Shown: positions 26,209 through 36,103, counted from the first letter of the stretch. The stretch is DNA of 64,000 bases from Paracoccaceae bacterium (GCA_014872875.1 WKFI01000005.1:496001-560000); one strand, 5' to 3'. Made by a program: numbers and translations. The notes: generated by a model not told the origin, from the sequence alone.

Positions 26209-28098
26209 ATGGAATCCTTCCTTTATCAGGCTTCGATCTATTTGGCGGCAGCTGTGATTGCCGTCCCCATTGCCGCGCGCCTGGGCCTGGGATCGGTACT
26301 GGGGTATCTGGCGGCTGGGATCGTCATTGGCCCCATACTGGGTCTTGTCGGAGCCGAAACGGAAGAACTTCAACACGTGGCCGAGTTCGGCGTCGTGATG
26401 ATGCTGTTCCTGATCGGGCTTGAGCTGGATCCGCGCGCCCTGTGGGACATGCGGCACCGGTTGGTGGGCTTGGGTGGGCTGCAAATATTGTTCAGCACCC
26501 TGGCATTGATGGGGGTTGCGCTCGCGGCAGGTTATGCTTGGCAAACCTCTCTGGCCGTAGGGCTGGCCTTGTCTCTTTCGTCAACCGCCATCGTGCTGCA
26601 AACCCTGTCCGAAAAAGGGCTAATGCAGACCAAGGGTGGGCGATCGGCCTTTTCGGTGCTGTTGACACAGGACATCGCGGTCATCCCGATACTGGCCTTT
26701 CTACCGTTGCTGGCCATCGACCAGGTTGCACATTTCTCCAGTGATGGTTCGATACAACGTGCTCATTCCGTTGTTGAGCACGGCGAACATCATGGGCCCG
26801 AATTGTCCCTGGTCGCCGGGCTGCCCGGCTGGGCCGTCACGCTGGTCACCATTGGCGCAGTGGCCTTTATCGTCGTTGCAGGGATCTATCTGACCCGCCC
26901 GGTGTTCCGCTTCATCCACTCGACCAACCTGAGGGAGATGTATACCGCACTGGCCCTTCTGATCGTCGTGGGAATTTCCTTCCTGATGACTCTGGTTGGC
27001 CTGTCCCCGGCTCTGGGCGCCTTCCTTGCGGGTGTGGTTCTGGCCAACAGTGAATTCCGGCACGAGCTTGAAAGCGATCTGGAGCCCTTCAAGGGCATGT
27101 TGCTGGGGCTGTTCTTCATCACAGTAGGCGCCGGGATCAACTATCGCCTGTTTTTTAGCAGCCCCGGCGATCTGATCGGGCTGGCTCTGCTTCTGATCCT
27201 GCTCAAAGGCATGATCCTTTATTTTGTCGGGCGTGCTTTCGGGTTGCAGGGCAAGGCGCAATGGCTGTTTACTCTCAGCCTGGCCCAAGCGGGGGAATTC
27301 GGCTTTGTGCTGCTGGCCTTCTCGTTGCAATTGAACGTGATCCCCCCAGCCCTGTCCGAAAAGCTGCTGCTGATCATTGCGCTGTCGATGCTGATCACCC
27401 CGCTGCTGTTCATCATCTATGATATCCTGTCCCGCCGGTTGACGGAGTCCGGCCCTGCACCCGAGCCAGAGGAAATCGACACGCAAGGCCCAGTGATCAT
27501 CGCCGGGATTGGGCGGTTCGGTCAGATTGTGGATCGGCTGGTCCGGGCCAGCGGCTATTCGACCATCGTGTTGGACAACAACATGGAGACAATCCAGCTG
27601 ATGCGCCGGTTCGGGGTCAAAGGGTTCTTGGGTGATCCCACCCGGCCAGAGCTGCTGAAAGCAGCCGGACTGTCCAAAGCCCATGTCCTGGTGGCCGCCA
27701 TGGATCAGCCCGAAGAGGTGACCAAACTGGTGGCCTATGCGCGCCGCCAACGCCCGGATCTGCACATCATCGCCCGCGCCTATGACCGCAACCATGTTTA
27801 CGAGTTATACCAGGCCGGAGCCGACGACATCGTCCGCGAGATGTTCGACACCTCGCTGCGCGCGGGGCGTTATGTGTTGGAAAACATGGGGCTTTCGGAC
27901 TACGAGGCAGCCCAGGCTGAACAGACCTTCTATGCCCATGATCGTCGGACCATCCGGGAACTGGCGGACCTTTGGATCCCCGGCGTTCACCCGCGTGACA
28001 ACGACAATTACATCGAACGGTCATTGGAGCTTGAACGCGATCTGGAAAACGAACTGCTGGAACTCGCTCAAGAAGAACAAGAGCGCAAGACCGGTTGA
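26209..28098 (+). CDS. KefB/KefC-type monovalent cation:proton antiporter (CPA2)
   Basis: A 629-residue protein with about 12 membrane spans of the Na+/H+ exchanger fold (GLGSVLGYLAAGIVIGP, SLSSTAIVLQTLSEKG, LSPALGAFLAGVVLANSEFRHELE). A cytoplasmic TrkA-N domain (VIIAGIGRFGQIVDRLV, about residue 430) binds NAD(H)/NADP(H), and a charged tail follows. The family exchanges K+ for H+ and is gated by nucleotides or glutathione adducts. No KefF/KefG partner gene is adjacent. ATG 26209 begins MESFLYQ. A perfect inverted repeat overlaps its 3' end. Confidence 0.9.
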   Translation: MESFLYQASIYLAAAVIAVPIAARLGLGSVLGYLAAGIVIGPILGLVGAETEELQHVAEFGVVMMLFLIGLELDPRALWDMRHRLVGLGGLQILFSTLALMGVALAAGYAWQTSLAVGLALSLSSTAIVLQTLSEKGLMQTKGGRSAFSVLLTQDIAVIPILAFLPLLAIDQVAHFSSDGSIQRAHSVVEHGEHHGPELSLVAGLPGWAVTLVTIGAVAFIVVAGIYLTRPVFRFIHSTNLREMYTALALLIVVGISFLMTLVGLSPALGAFLAGVVLANSEFRHELESDLEPFKGMLLGLFFITVGAGINYRLFFSSPGDLIGLALLLILLKGMILYFVGRAFGLQGKAQWLFTLSLAQAGEFGFVLLAFSLQLNVIPPALSEKLLLIIALSMLITPLLFIIYDILSRRLTESGPAPEPEEIDTQGPVIIAGIGRFGQIVDRLVRASGYSTIVLDNNMETIQLMRRFGVKGFLGDPTRPELLKAAGLSKAHVLVAAMDQPEEVTKLVAYARRQRPDLHIIARAYDRNHVYELYQAGADDIVREMFDTSLRAGRYVLENMGLSDYEAAQAEQTFYAHDRRTIRELADLWIPGVHPRDNDNYIERSLELERDLENELLELAQEEQERKTG

Positions 28099-28106
28099 TC
28101 TTGCGC
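28083..28106. repeat. Inverted repeat spanning the 3' end of the antiporter gene
   Basis: GCGCAAGA-CCGGTTGA-TCTTGCGC is a perfect 8-bp stem whose loop contains the stop codon of the antiporter gene. There is no T-run on either side. It may stop or protect the transcript between the convergent antiporter and cobT genes. Confidence 0.5.
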
Positions 28107-28148
28107 CCCAGAAAACGCGCGGATTTTCACATCCATCGGTAAGAAGGA

Positions 28149-29165
28149 TCAGCCGTCGGACACTCCGGCCTCGGCAAAGGTGGCCATGCCGCTATGGCAC
28201 GCAATCGCACCTTTCAGGACCTGAATAGCCAAGGCAGCCCCTGTGCCCTCGCCCAGGCGCAGTCCCAGCGACAGGAGTGGCTCCAGCCCCAGGGCCTCCA
28301 GAACCGCAGCATGGGCCCCCTCCGCGCTCTGATGACCAGCCACCGTGTGATCCAATGCACCATCCGCAGTCTTGATCAGGCAGGCCGCCGCCGCCGAGCA
28401 GATGAACCCGTCCAGAATGACCGGGATACGCAACATGCGCGCGGCCGCGATGGCGCCCGCCATGGCAGCAATCTCACGCCCGCCTAATCGGCCCAAGGCG
28501 TCCAGACCATCCTTGATGCTGGCCTTGTGCAGCGCGACACCTTCGGCAACTACACGCGTTTTGTTGGCCAGGCCCGCATCATCGACCCCGGTACCCCGCC
28601 CGGTCCAATCATCCGCTTCGCCCCCGAACAGGGCGCAAGCCAGCGCCGCCGCCGGCGTTGTATTCCCAATCCCCATTTCCCCAACAACAAGAAGATCGGA
28701 TGACGCATCCACCGCGTTCCAACCTGTCTTGAGCGCGTCCAGAAGCTCTGCCTCGCTCATCGCGGGGCCTTGGGTAAAGTCTCCAGTGGGACGGTCCAGA
28801 TCCAGTGCTTGCACGTCCATCCGAGCTCCGGCCAATTTGGCCAGCTGGTTGATCGCCGCGCCGCCGTGCTCGAAGTTCAGCACCATCTGCGCCGTCACCT
28901 CGGCCGGAAAAGCCGAGACACCCTGCGCCGTGACACCGTGATTTCCGGCAAAGACGATGACCTGCGGCTGCGTGATTTGCGGCCGCGCATCACCGCGCCA
29001 ACCCGCATACCAGACCGCCAGATCCTCCAGCCGTCCCAACGCGCCCGGTGGCTTGGTCAGCTGACCATTGCGGTCTGCCGCCGCTGCAAGCGACGCCTGA
29101 TCGGCATCTGGGGCGGCCGCAAGCGCGGCGCGGAAATCGTCAAGGGAGGTGAGATGGGGCAACAT
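28149..29165 (-). CDS. cobT: Nicotinate-nucleotide--dimethylbenzimidazole phosphoribosyltransferase
   Basis: A 338-residue protein with the CobT hallmarks [45 protein letters not shown] and the catalytic Glu in [11 protein letters not shown]. It activates the lower ligand (dimethylbenzimidazole) for cobalamin nucleotide-loop assembly. ATG 29165 has GAGG upstream. It is divergent from cobS, its partner in the same pathway, with 101 bases between. No cobalamin riboswitch is visible in that gap. Confidence 0.95.
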   Translation of the reverse strand: MLPHLTSLDDFRAALAAAPDADQASLAAAADRNGQLTKPPGALGRLEDLAVWYAGWRGDARPQITQPQVIVFAGNHGVTAQGVSAFPAEVTAQMVLNFEHGGAAINQLAKLAGARMDVQALDLDRPTGDFTQGPAMSEAELLDALKTGWNAVDASSDLLVVGEMGIGNTTPAAALACALFGGEADDWTGRGTGVDDAGLANKTRVVAEGVALHKASIKDGLDALGRLGGREIAAMAGAIAAARMLRIPVILDGFICSAAAACLIKTADGALDHTVAGHQSAEGAHAAVLEALGLEPLLSLGLRLGEGTGAALAIQVLKGAIACHSGMATFAEAGVSDG

Positions 29166-29266
29166 GGAAAGCCTCATTGCATAGAGTGGGTCCCCGGTGT
29201 TTAAGCAGGGGTTAACCGTGTTTATCGAACGCACCCCCTTTCGCAAGTCCCAGCAGAGGCTCCAAG

Positions 29267-30034
29267 ATGCAAAAAAACGACACGCAGCTGGTCTCTCCTG
29301 TGGATATTGCCGTGGCGCTGGTGCTCTTGACCCGCCTGCCCTTGCCCGCGCTGCAGGACGACGCGTTCAAACGCCAAGCCAAAGCGACCTGGGCGTTTCC
29401 GTTGGCCGGTCTGGCCATCGCCGGACTGGCCTGCCTTGCAGGTGCGCTGGCGTTGTTTTTGGGCTTGCCTGCATCTGTTGCTGCCGGGCTGATACTGACC
29501 GTTCAGGTTCTGACCACCGGTGCCATGCACGAAGACGGCTTGTCCGATGTCGCGGATGGGTTCTGGGGAGGGTTTACGCCAGAAAGACGTCTGGAGATCA
29601 TGAAGGACAGCCGGATTGGCGCCTATGGCGTGCTGGCACTGGTCCTGTCGATTGGCCTGCGCTGGAGCGCCTTTGCAACACTCATCCCGGTTGCAGGCCT
29701 GACACCCCTTCTTGTCGCAGCTATCCTGTCCCGCTCAGTCATGCCGGTGCTGATGGTCGCCCTTCCCAACGCACGCGGGTCAGGGCTGTCCAGCTCGGTT
29801 GGCTCGCCACCATGGATCAGCGTTTTTTTGGGTCTGGGGTTGGCACTGCTTCTGTCGGCGTCAATGATTGGTGCGCCCCTCTCCCTTGCCGCGTTTCTGT
29901 CCGGGGGGCTAACGCTCTTCGGCTATGCTGCCGTGGCGCGTGTCAAAATCGGCGGACAGACAGGTGACGTATTAGGCGGCGCCCAGCAGCTGGTTGAAAT
30001 AACGATCCTTCTGACGATCCTGGCCGCAGGCTGA
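29267..30034 (+). CDS. cobS: Adenosylcobinamide-GDP ribazoletransferase (cobalamin synthase)
   Basis: A 255-residue integral membrane enzyme with the family motifs LTRLPLP near the start, [18 protein letters not shown] (about residues 84-101) and [14 protein letters not shown]. It joins adenosylcobinamide-GDP to alpha-ribazole, the last step of cobalamin assembly at the inner membrane. GAGG lies eight bases before ATG 29267. It is paired divergently with cobT and convergent with the potassium channel gene six bases beyond its stop. Confidence 0.95.
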   Translation: MQKNDTQLVSPVDIAVALVLLTRLPLPALQDDAFKRQAKATWAFPLAGLAIAGLACLAGALALFLGLPASVAAGLILTVQVLTTGAMHEDGLSDVADGFWGGFTPERRLEIMKDSRIGAYGVLALVLSIGLRWSAFATLIPVAGLTPLLVAAILSRSVMPVLMVALPNARGSGLSSSVGSPPWISVFLGLGLALLLSASMIGAPLSLAAFLSGGLTLFGYAAVARVKIGGQTGDVLGGAQQLVEITILLTILAAG

Positions 30035-30040
30035 GGCCCT

Positions 30041-30814
30041 TTAGCCCGAGCCTTCAGTCTCGATATTGACGATGGCCCCGCAATGCTTGCAATGCACCGC
30101 ATCAACGTCATGTTTCAGCAACCCACAGCTGGGGCATTTGTACTTGACCTTCTGCGGGTGAAAGATCGCTTGTGCCAAGCGAACGAAAAGAGCCACCCCC
30201 ACGACCATGACAAACACTGAAAACAGCTTCCCGCCCGGCGTGTTCATGGTGATGTCGCCATAGCCCGTGGTGGTCAGGGTCGCGACCGTGAAGTAGAGCG
30301 CATCAATATACGGGGTCTCTGACTGGGTCGGATCAATGAAGAACACCAGCGACGCCGTGGCCGTTACCATCACAAAGACAAACAGGTTGATGACGGCGAT
30401 CACGGCGTCTTCATGATCGCGGAAGAAACGACTGTCGCGCCGAAAATCCTGCAACAGCTGATAGGAATGGATCAGCCTCAATCCGCGCAGGATCCGCAAG
30501 AAGGCCAGACTTTCGGTCAGGAACGGATCCAGGAACAGCGACAGGATCACGATGATGTCCGCAATCGTGTAGATCTGCTTGAGCATGAAGGCCCGATCTT
30601 CCGCAATCCACAAGCGGGCCGACACATCCAGTAGAATAACCACGCCCACCAACCTGCTGAAAAGCACCAAACCGGGACCATGTGGTAAGGGAGCCGTGAC
30701 GATAAAAAACAAAATCGTCACCGCATCGAAAAAGATCAGGAAATACCGAAACTTCACTGATCGTGGCGATGTGCCTGTATACAGCGATCTGACGGTTTTT
30801 TCGAAACTGCTCAT
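30041..30814 (-). CDS. Voltage-gated-type potassium channel with C-terminal zinc ribbon
   Basis: A 257-residue six-span ion channel. S1-S4 include an Arg-bearing S4-like segment (FLRILRGLRLIHSYQLL), and the pore has the K+ selectivity filter TLTTTGYGD. The C-terminal 35 residues form a rubredoxin-like zinc ribbon, CPSCG...CKHCG, instead of the RCK or cyclic-nucleotide domain found in many bacterial channels. ATG 30814 follows a GGAGAGG site. The ribbon suggests redox or metal gating, which is inference. Confidence 0.88.
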   Translation of the reverse strand: MSSFEKTVRSLYTGTSPRSVKFRYFLIFFDAVTILFFIVTAPLPHGPGLVLFSRLVGVVILLDVSARLWIAEDRAFMLKQIYTIADIIVILSLFLDPFLTESLAFLRILRGLRLIHSYQLLQDFRRDSRFFRDHEDAVIAVINLFVFVMVTATASLVFFIDPTQSETPYIDALYFTVATLTTTGYGDITMNTPGGKLFSVFVMVVGVALFVRLAQAIFHPQKVKYKCPSCGLLKHDVDAVHCKHCGAIVNIETEGSG

Positions 30815-30896
30815 CAACGCCTCTCCTGCGCATATCCTGCGCTTGGGCCAATCTAACCCTATCCCCACAGATGTTTGCAAGGGGTGGCCCCAAAAC

Positions 30897-30932
30897 GAAA
30901 AAGGGCCGCGCCCCTGCGGGCACGACCCTTTT
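30897..30932. terminator. Bidirectional terminator after carD
   Basis: An 11-bp stem GGGCCGCGCCC / GGGCACGACCC (30903-30928) with loop CTGC is flanked by A-run on the left and T-run on the right. It can therefore stop transcription either way. It lies 20 bases after the carD stop on the minus strand and upstream of the channel gene. Confidence 0.8.
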
Positions 30933-30951
30933 GTTTTGAGTGACTTAGAAC

Positions 30952-31461
30952 TTAAGCCGCGCGCGACATAAGAACGTCGTCCACCTGCTTGGCGGCAGCG
31001 ATTTCATCGTTACCCGAAACGGCTGCAACTTCGCGGGTCAGACGCTCCAGCGCAGCCTCATACAGCTGACGTTCTGAATAGCTCTGTTCGCGCTGATCGT
31101 CAGTGCGGTGCAGGTCGCGCACAACTTCGGCGATCGATATCAGATCGCCCGAGTTGATCTTTTGCTCGTATTCCTGCGCGCGGCGCGACCACATGGCACG
31201 TTTAACCTTGGCCTTGCCTTTCAGCGTTTTCATGGCCTGATTGATCACATCCGGCGAGCTCAGCGACCGCATACCCACTTCGGTGGCTTTGTTGGTCGGC
31301 ACCCGCAGGGTCATCTTGTCCTTCTCGAAGGTGATCACGAACAGTTCCAGTTTGAAGCCAGCCACTTCCTGTTCCTCGATCGAAATGATCTGGCCGACGC
31401 CATGCGCCGGGTAGACAACATATTCGTTGGGACGGAAATCAAGCTTCTTGGACTTGGTCAT
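30952..31461 (-). CDS. carD: CarD/CdnL-family transcription regulator
   Basis: A 169-residue protein with an N-terminal Tudor-like RNA-polymerase interaction domain (VVYPAHGVGQIISIEEQEVAG) and a C-terminal helical DNA-binding domain containing the conserved Trp (RAMWSRRAQEYEQKI). It stabilises open complexes at rRNA and growth-linked promoters. ATG 31461 begins MTKSKKLDFRPNE, which matches family length. It is a monocistronic unit with its own terminator. Confidence 0.92.
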   Translation of the reverse strand: MTKSKKLDFRPNEYVVYPAHGVGQIISIEEQEVAGFKLELFVITFEKDKMTLRVPTNKATEVGMRSLSSPDVINQAMKTLKGKAKVKRAMWSRRAQEYEQKINSGDLISIAEVVRDLHRTDDQREQSYSERQLYEAALERLTREVAAVSGNDEIAAAKQVDDVLMSRAA

Positions 31462-31769
31462 ACGGGGTACTTTCCTTGCTTCTTGTCCGGACCCCGTCGC
31501 CCAGTGGGTGGAGCGGGTAGAGCGACAACTCCGCCGCCGGGGGAAATATTTCGCCCCGCGAACAGAGTGATTGCGCAAATAAATCCACCCCTATCGAGCA
31601 TTTTCGGCGGGGTGAGGACCGGTCTGGATACTATGTTTGAGTTACAAGTATATCACAAAAACTGCCCCACCGAAAGCGGACGTTGGGTCAATTTGGGCAA
31701 AATACCGTCTTTTCAACGCTCTGGAGCGACGCATTTTCCTTCAGCGGTGAGCCAGGCTCCGCGAATCGC
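31462..31769. other. Gene-free region between carD and fdxA
   Basis: These 308 bases hold the carD leader and promoter on the left and the 3' region of fdxA on the right. A short AT-rich stretch around 31630-31665 stands out. No convincing frame, tRNA or terminator was found. Confidence 0.6.
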
Positions 31770-32108
31770 TCAACCGCCCTCGCCGGGCGCTTCAGAGAAA
31801 TACTTCTCCATCTTGCCTTCTTCACCGTCGCGCTCCTCCGCCTCGGGCAGCGGATCCTTCTTGGACACGATCACAGGCCAGATTTCTGCATATTTCCTGT
31901 TGATTTCAACCCATTTGTCCATGTCCGGCTCGGTATCCGGGCGGATCGCATCCGCTGGGCATTCCGGTTCGCAAACACCGCAATCGATGCACTCATCCGG
32001 ATGGATGGCCAGGAAGTTCTCACCTTCATAGAAACAGTCAACCGGACACACTTCCACGCAATCTGTATATTTGCAGCCGATGCAGTTATCTGTGACGACA
32101 TAGGTCAT
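31770..32108 (-). CDS. fdxA: Seven-iron ferredoxin FdxA
   Basis: A 112-residue [3Fe-4S][4Fe-4S] ferredoxin. The cysteine pattern (Cys9, 12, 17, 21, 25, 40, 43, 46) matches Azotobacter ferredoxin I with an offset of one. The C-terminal extension after residue 60 ([15 protein letters not shown]) is also typical. It carries electrons in the cytoplasm; partners are not shown by context. It is the last gene of a leftward group with the S4 protein and helicase genes, 80 bases downstream of the former. Confidence 0.95.
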   Translation of the reverse strand: MTYVVTDNCIGCKYTDCVEVCPVDCFYEGENFLAIHPDECIDCGVCEPECPADAIRPDTEPDMDKWVEINRKYAEIWPVIVSKKDPLPEAEERDGEEGKMEKYFSEAPGEGG

Positions 32109-32190
32109 GAGCCAGGTCCCGTTTTCTAGGTTTGCCCGTGTTTCAGGTTTGAACGCCTAGCTAAATCAGAGTGGCCAGTACTTCAAGATG

Positions 32191-32565
32191 TCACAACAGG
32201 TCGTTCTTGCGGGAAAGATCAAGGGCACGGCGTTCTTTCTTGTCCGGGCGACCTTTTCCTTCGTATTTCGGATTGGCGGGTGGTTTTTCCCGCTTTTCGG
32301 TGCGATCCAGATACAATGTCTGCGCCTCTGGTGCCGGGCCGCGGCGTTCACCCAGGGCAACGACCTCAACCACACGGATCACTTTTCCTTGAGCAAAGGT
32401 CAGAACGTCTCCCGGCCCAACATTCTGGGCCGGTTTCAGTGTCTTGATCCCGTTCAGGCGCACATGGCCGGCGCTAACCTGTTTCGCGGCCAGGCTGCGC
32501 GTCTTGAAAAACCGCGCATGCCACAGCCACTTGTCGATCCGCAACTTGGGCGACGCCTCGGACAT
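32191..32565 (-). CDS. S4-domain RNA-binding protein (Hsp15-like)
   Basis: A 124-residue protein with an S4 RNA-binding domain at about residues 8-65 (LRIDKWLWHARFFKTRSLAAK, GHVRLNG, LTFAQGKVIRVVEV) and a basic C-terminal tail. Hsp15/HslR-type proteins rescue stalled 50S subunits carrying nascent chains. It lies six bases after the helicase stop, so the two are almost certainly co-transcribed. Confidence 0.85.
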   Translation of the reverse strand: MSEASPKLRIDKWLWHARFFKTRSLAAKQVSAGHVRLNGIKTLKPAQNVGPGDVLTFAQGKVIRVVEVVALGERRGPAPEAQTLYLDRTEKREKPPANPKYEGKGRPDKKERRALDLSRKNDLL

Positions 32566-32571
32566 GGGCGG

Positions 32572-35478
32572 TCAGTTGCCCTCTTTCAGCCCCATGAGAG
32601 CGGCTGCAAACGGGTTGTCCGGATCAATTGCCTTTTCCTTTTTCGGCGGGCGAGAGGAATAGGTTTTCGATCCTTGCTGCGGCGGGCGTCCGCCCTTCTT
32701 GCCCTGCGGCTTGCCGCGACCCTTGCCCTGCGGTTTGCCGTCCTGGCGGGGCTTGCCCCGGCCAGCCCCGGCCTCGCGACCACCATCACGACGTTGACCG
32801 CCGCGCTGGTTTGTTTGGCGGGCGCGGCCCCAGGTGAAGGTGTAGAAGACTTCCACCTCTGGCTCCGAGCTTGCGGGCTCCGCGTTTTCGGCATCGGTCG
32901 AAACTGCGGGCTCGGCCGTATCTTCGGCCTCGTCTTCGGCTTCGGGCGCCGGAGCCTCAGCAGCGGATGCGGCGTCAGCAGGTACCGCGGCCTCAATCGG
33001 TCCGGACTCAACGTCAGATGCAGCCGCATCGGTCTCTGCTGTTGCCTCAACCGATGTCTCTTCCACGGTTTCTGCCGCCTGGGACGCAGCAGGAGCAGGC
33101 TTCACCTTTTCCCGTTCGCCCTTTTCAGCTCGGTAGCCCAGTCCCTGCATCAGGTCGGCGAACTGTTCCAGCGTCATGCCAGTGATCGACAGCATGTCGG
33201 GTTTGGCTTCGAACCCGCCACGGCTATCTTCGGTGCGCAGCATGTCGGCCAGACGCTCGAGCATGTCGATACGGATCATCCGTTCGCCCGCTTCACGGTA
33301 GCCCGACATGGTGTCATAGCCCTGCGGCGCATCCTTGGCGGAAGGCACGGTCACCAGCCCCGGAGGCGGTGCCTCGGGGAAGTCCTGCAGACCACCTGCA
33401 AGCGACCACAGAACCAGACGCAAACGGGTCGGCGCAGGTTTCAGCAGCAGTGGCATGAAGATGGTGAACTGACCAAAGCGGATACCGTGCTTGCGCAGCG
33501 CACCGCGAGCGTCCTGATCCAGGTCCTTGACCTCCTGCGCGACGGCGGCTCGGGGCAGAACCCCCAGTGCCTCGACCATACGGAAGGCAAAACCACGGGC
33601 CAGGCCCGAAAGCTCTTCGTCTTTTTGCAGGTTCAGCAGCGGTTCAAACAGCGCGGCCACCTTGCGGCTGATGAAATGCTGCAGGCGGCGTTCCACCTTC
33701 TGCGCCACATCCGGGCCAGCGGCCTCGTCCACGAAGACCTCGATCATCGGTTTCAGCGCTTCGGGGCCTGCAACCAGTTTCCCTACAGCTTGGTCGCCCC
33801 ACATCAGGCCACCCTGTTCGGTAAAATCAATTTCGGTATCGGGTGCGTTGTAGAACCGATCCGCCCGCAGATGAAATTGCGGTGCCAGAGCCTGCAGGGA
33901 TGCAGTTTTCAAAGCTTTTGCTTCTGCACCTTGCGCGCTTTTGTCCGGCATGAACCGGAACCCATCCAGACGACCGACGAATTCTCCTTCGACGGTCACT
34001 TCACCCTTGTCATTTACTTCGGCCAAAAGGGCCTCCTTCTGCTTGAGCCGGCGAAGCAGAACAGATGTCCGCCGGTCCACAAATCTCTGTGTCAGACGCT
34101 CATGAAGCGCGTCGGACACCCTGTCTTCTACAGCGCGCGTTTCGTCGCGCCAATGGCTTTCGTCACGCACCCAGCCGTTTCGTTGCGCGACATATGTCCA
34201 CGTGCGGATAAAGGCCAAACGTTTCGACAATGTGTCGATATCACCGTCGGTCCGGTCGATCCGCTTGATCTGGCGCGCCATCCAGTCGTCGGGTATCGCA
34301 CCACGTTCATGCAAATGACCGTAGATCACCTGCAAAAGCCCGGCATGTTCAGCATGGCTTATGCCGCGAAAATCGGGAATCCGACAAACGTCCCACAAGA
34401 GCCGGACCGAGTTGCCGTCCGACGCCCGCGCCATGATTTCCGCGTCCTGCGACAGGATCTTGAGCGCACGCAGGTCATCGGCCTCACGTGCCTTTGTCAG
34501 GTGTTCACCGGTGGGCGACACTTCCAGTGAATCAATCAACGCCTCGATCGACCCGAATTTCATCGCTGCCGACCGCCAGTTCAGTTTTTTCAGCGGGGTA
34601 AAGCGATGCTCCATGATCGCTTCGGCCATACCGTCATCCAACGGGCGCGCTTCACCCGTCACACCGAAAGTGCCATCCGACATGCCCCGCCCGGCCCGGC
34701 CCGCGATCTGGGCCAGTTCGTTGGCGGCCAATGGCCTCATCCGACGACCATCGAACTTGGTCGTGGACGAAAACGCCACATGGTCGATGTCCAGGTTCAG
34801 CCCCATGCCGATGGCGTCTGTGGCGACCAGGTAATCGACCTCCCCGTTCTGATAAAGCGCGACCTGTGCGTTTCGGGTCCGAGGAGAAAGCGCGCCCATG
34901 ACCACCGCCGCACCGCCCTTTTGCCGGCGGATCAATTCCGCAATCGCATAAACGCTGTCCACCGAAAAGCCCACGATGGCGCTGCGCGGCGGCATCCGGC
35001 TGACTTTCTTGGATCCGGTATAGACCAGCTGCGACATGCGATCGCGGCGGATGAATTCCACATTGTCCACCAATGCGGATATCGGCCCGCGCATCGTGTC
35101 GGAGCCCAGAAACAGCGTCTCGTGTGTGCCACGCGCGCGCAGCAGCCGGTCTGTGAACACATGACCGCGTTCGGGATCGGCGCAGAGTTGGATTTCATCC
35201 ACGGCCACGAAATCGGCGCCCATGCCTTCTGGCATCGCCTCGACCGTGCAGACCCAATACTGGGTGCGTGGCGGCACAATCCGTTCCTCGCCTGTGACAA
35301 GCGCTACGACGGACGGCCCGCGGACGGCCACGATCCGGTCATAGACTTCGCGCGCAAGAAGCCGCAGGGGCAACCCGATCACCCCGGTGCGATAGCCCAA
35401 CATACGTTCAATGGCATAATGCGTTTTGCCGGTATTCGTCGGCCCCAAAACAGCCGCGATTCGCGATGACCCGGTCAC
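32572..35478 (-). CDS. SUV3-like DExH/D RNA helicase
   Basis: A 968-residue protein. Walker A GPTNTGKT is at residues 12-19, motif II is VDEIQLCADPERG, and motifs V/VI are DAIGMGLNLDIDHV and AQIAGRAGRG. The arrangement matches mitochondrial SUV3 helicases and their alphaproteobacterial relatives. Residues about 780-900 are an acidic Ala/Glu/Pro linker, followed by a Lys/Arg/Gly-rich tail likely to bind RNA. No ATG precedes the Walker motif. GTG 35478 gives VTGSSRIAAVLGP, matching relatives; a TTG further upstream overlaps the TPR gene. A role in RNA turnover is likely. Confidence 0.85.
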   Translation of the reverse strand: MTGSSRIAAVLGPTNTGKTHYAIERMLGYRTGVIGLPLRLLAREVYDRIVAVRGPSVVALVTGEERIVPPRTQYWVCTVEAMPEGMGADFVAVDEIQLCADPERGHVFTDRLLRARGTHETLFLGSDTMRGPISALVDNVEFIRRDRMSQLVYTGSKKVSRMPPRSAIVGFSVDSVYAIAELIRRQKGGAAVVMGALSPRTRNAQVALYQNGEVDYLVATDAIGMGLNLDIDHVAFSSTTKFDGRRMRPLAANELAQIAGRAGRGMSDGTFGVTGEARPLDDGMAEAIMEHRFTPLKKLNWRSAAMKFGSIEALIDSLEVSPTGEHLTKAREADDLRALKILSQDAEIMARASDGNSVRLLWDVCRIPDFRGISHAEHAGLLQVIYGHLHERGAIPDDWMARQIKRIDRTDGDIDTLSKRLAFIRTWTYVAQRNGWVRDESHWRDETRAVEDRVSDALHERLTQRFVDRRTSVLLRRLKQKEALLAEVNDKGEVTVEGEFVGRLDGFRFMPDKSAQGAEAKALKTASLQALAPQFHLRADRFYNAPDTEIDFTEQGGLMWGDQAVGKLVAGPEALKPMIEVFVDEAAGPDVAQKVERRLQHFISRKVAALFEPLLNLQKDEELSGLARGFAFRMVEALGVLPRAAVAQEVKDLDQDARGALRKHGIRFGQFTIFMPLLLKPAPTRLRLVLWSLAGGLQDFPEAPPPGLVTVPSAKDAPQGYDTMSGYREAGERMIRIDMLERLADMLRTEDSRGGFEAKPDMLSITGMTLEQFADLMQGLGYRAEKGEREKVKPAPAASQAAETVEETSVEATAETDAAASDVESGPIEAAVPADAASAAEAPAPEAEDEAEDTAEPAVSTDAENAEPASSEPEVEVFYTFTWGRARQTNQRGGQRRDGGREAGAGRGKPRQDGKPQGKGRGKPQGKKGGRPPQQGSKTYSSRPPKKEKAIDPDNPFAAALMGLKEGN

Positions 35479-35539
35479 AGTCGCCCCCAAGTTCGTTGCG
35501 TTCCAGCGCCTTGTCCGGGCACCGGGGCCTTTAGCTGGC

Positions 35540-36103
35540 CTAAAGTTCTTCGCCTTCAACCTGGGTCTTCAGGCGGTCCAGGGCTTTGGTTACTTCTTCG
35601 TGATGGGGATGTATAGCCTGCGCTCGGACATACGCTTGGTAAGCGCGGTTCGGGTCTCCGAACTCTTCAAACAGGGTGCCCAGGCCGAATATGGCGTTGT
35701 AGTTGTTCGGGTTCAGGTGCAGGGCGCGTTCCAGATCATCCAAGGCAGGTCCGTATAGCCCCGCTTCAAAAAACGCGGACGCCCGCGCGTGCCAGCCTTC
35801 TGCAAATTCGGGCGCATGGTCGGTGAGCGCAGTCAGATGTTCGATCGCTTCCCGTACGTCCCCCCGCTCTTGTGCGTCGCGCCCGCGCTGCAGCAACAGA
35901 TCCATGGACGGGGAGCCGCTCTTGCGCCAGATCGCCTGCAATTCACGGTCCAGCCGGATGGCGTCTTTTGGTTCGGCCTGCGACAGTTCGGCCAGAAGCT
36001 GGTCTTCTTCTACGTCCTGCGCAGACACGGACCCGACAAAAATCGTGAGATGCAATAAGGTTGCCGCCACGATAGGTTTGAGATTTGAAAGCTGCATCAC
36101 CAT
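35540..36103 (-). CDS. Secreted tetratricopeptide-repeat protein
   Basis: A 187-residue protein with a signal peptide (residues 1-28, ending SVSA/QD). At least three TPR units follow (RGDVREAIEHLTALTDHAPEF, AGLYGPALDDLERALHLNP, GDPNRAYQAYVRAQAIHP). It is a periplasmic scaffold of unknown partner. It lies about 60 bases upstream of the helicase gene on the same strand. ATG 36097 is an alternative start. Confidence 0.82.
   Translation of the reverse strand: MVMQLSNLKPIVAATLLHLTIFVGSVSAQDVEEDQLLAELSQAEPKDAIRLDRELQAIWRKSGSPSMDLLLQRGRDAQERGDVREAIEHLTALTDHAPEFAEGWHARASAFFEAGLYGPALDDLERALHLNPNNYNAIFGLGTLFEEFGDPNRAYQAYVRAQAIHPHHEEVTKALDRLKTQVEGEEL

Noticed and set aside
29166-29266. Cobalamin riboswitch between cobT and cobS
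   Set aside because: The gap is only 101 bases and lacks a recognisable B12 box.
32188-34530. A 780-residue plus-strand frame opposite the helicase
   Set aside because: Antisense shadow of the helicase and S4 protein genes; composition is atypical (Leu/Arg/Gly/Cys-rich).
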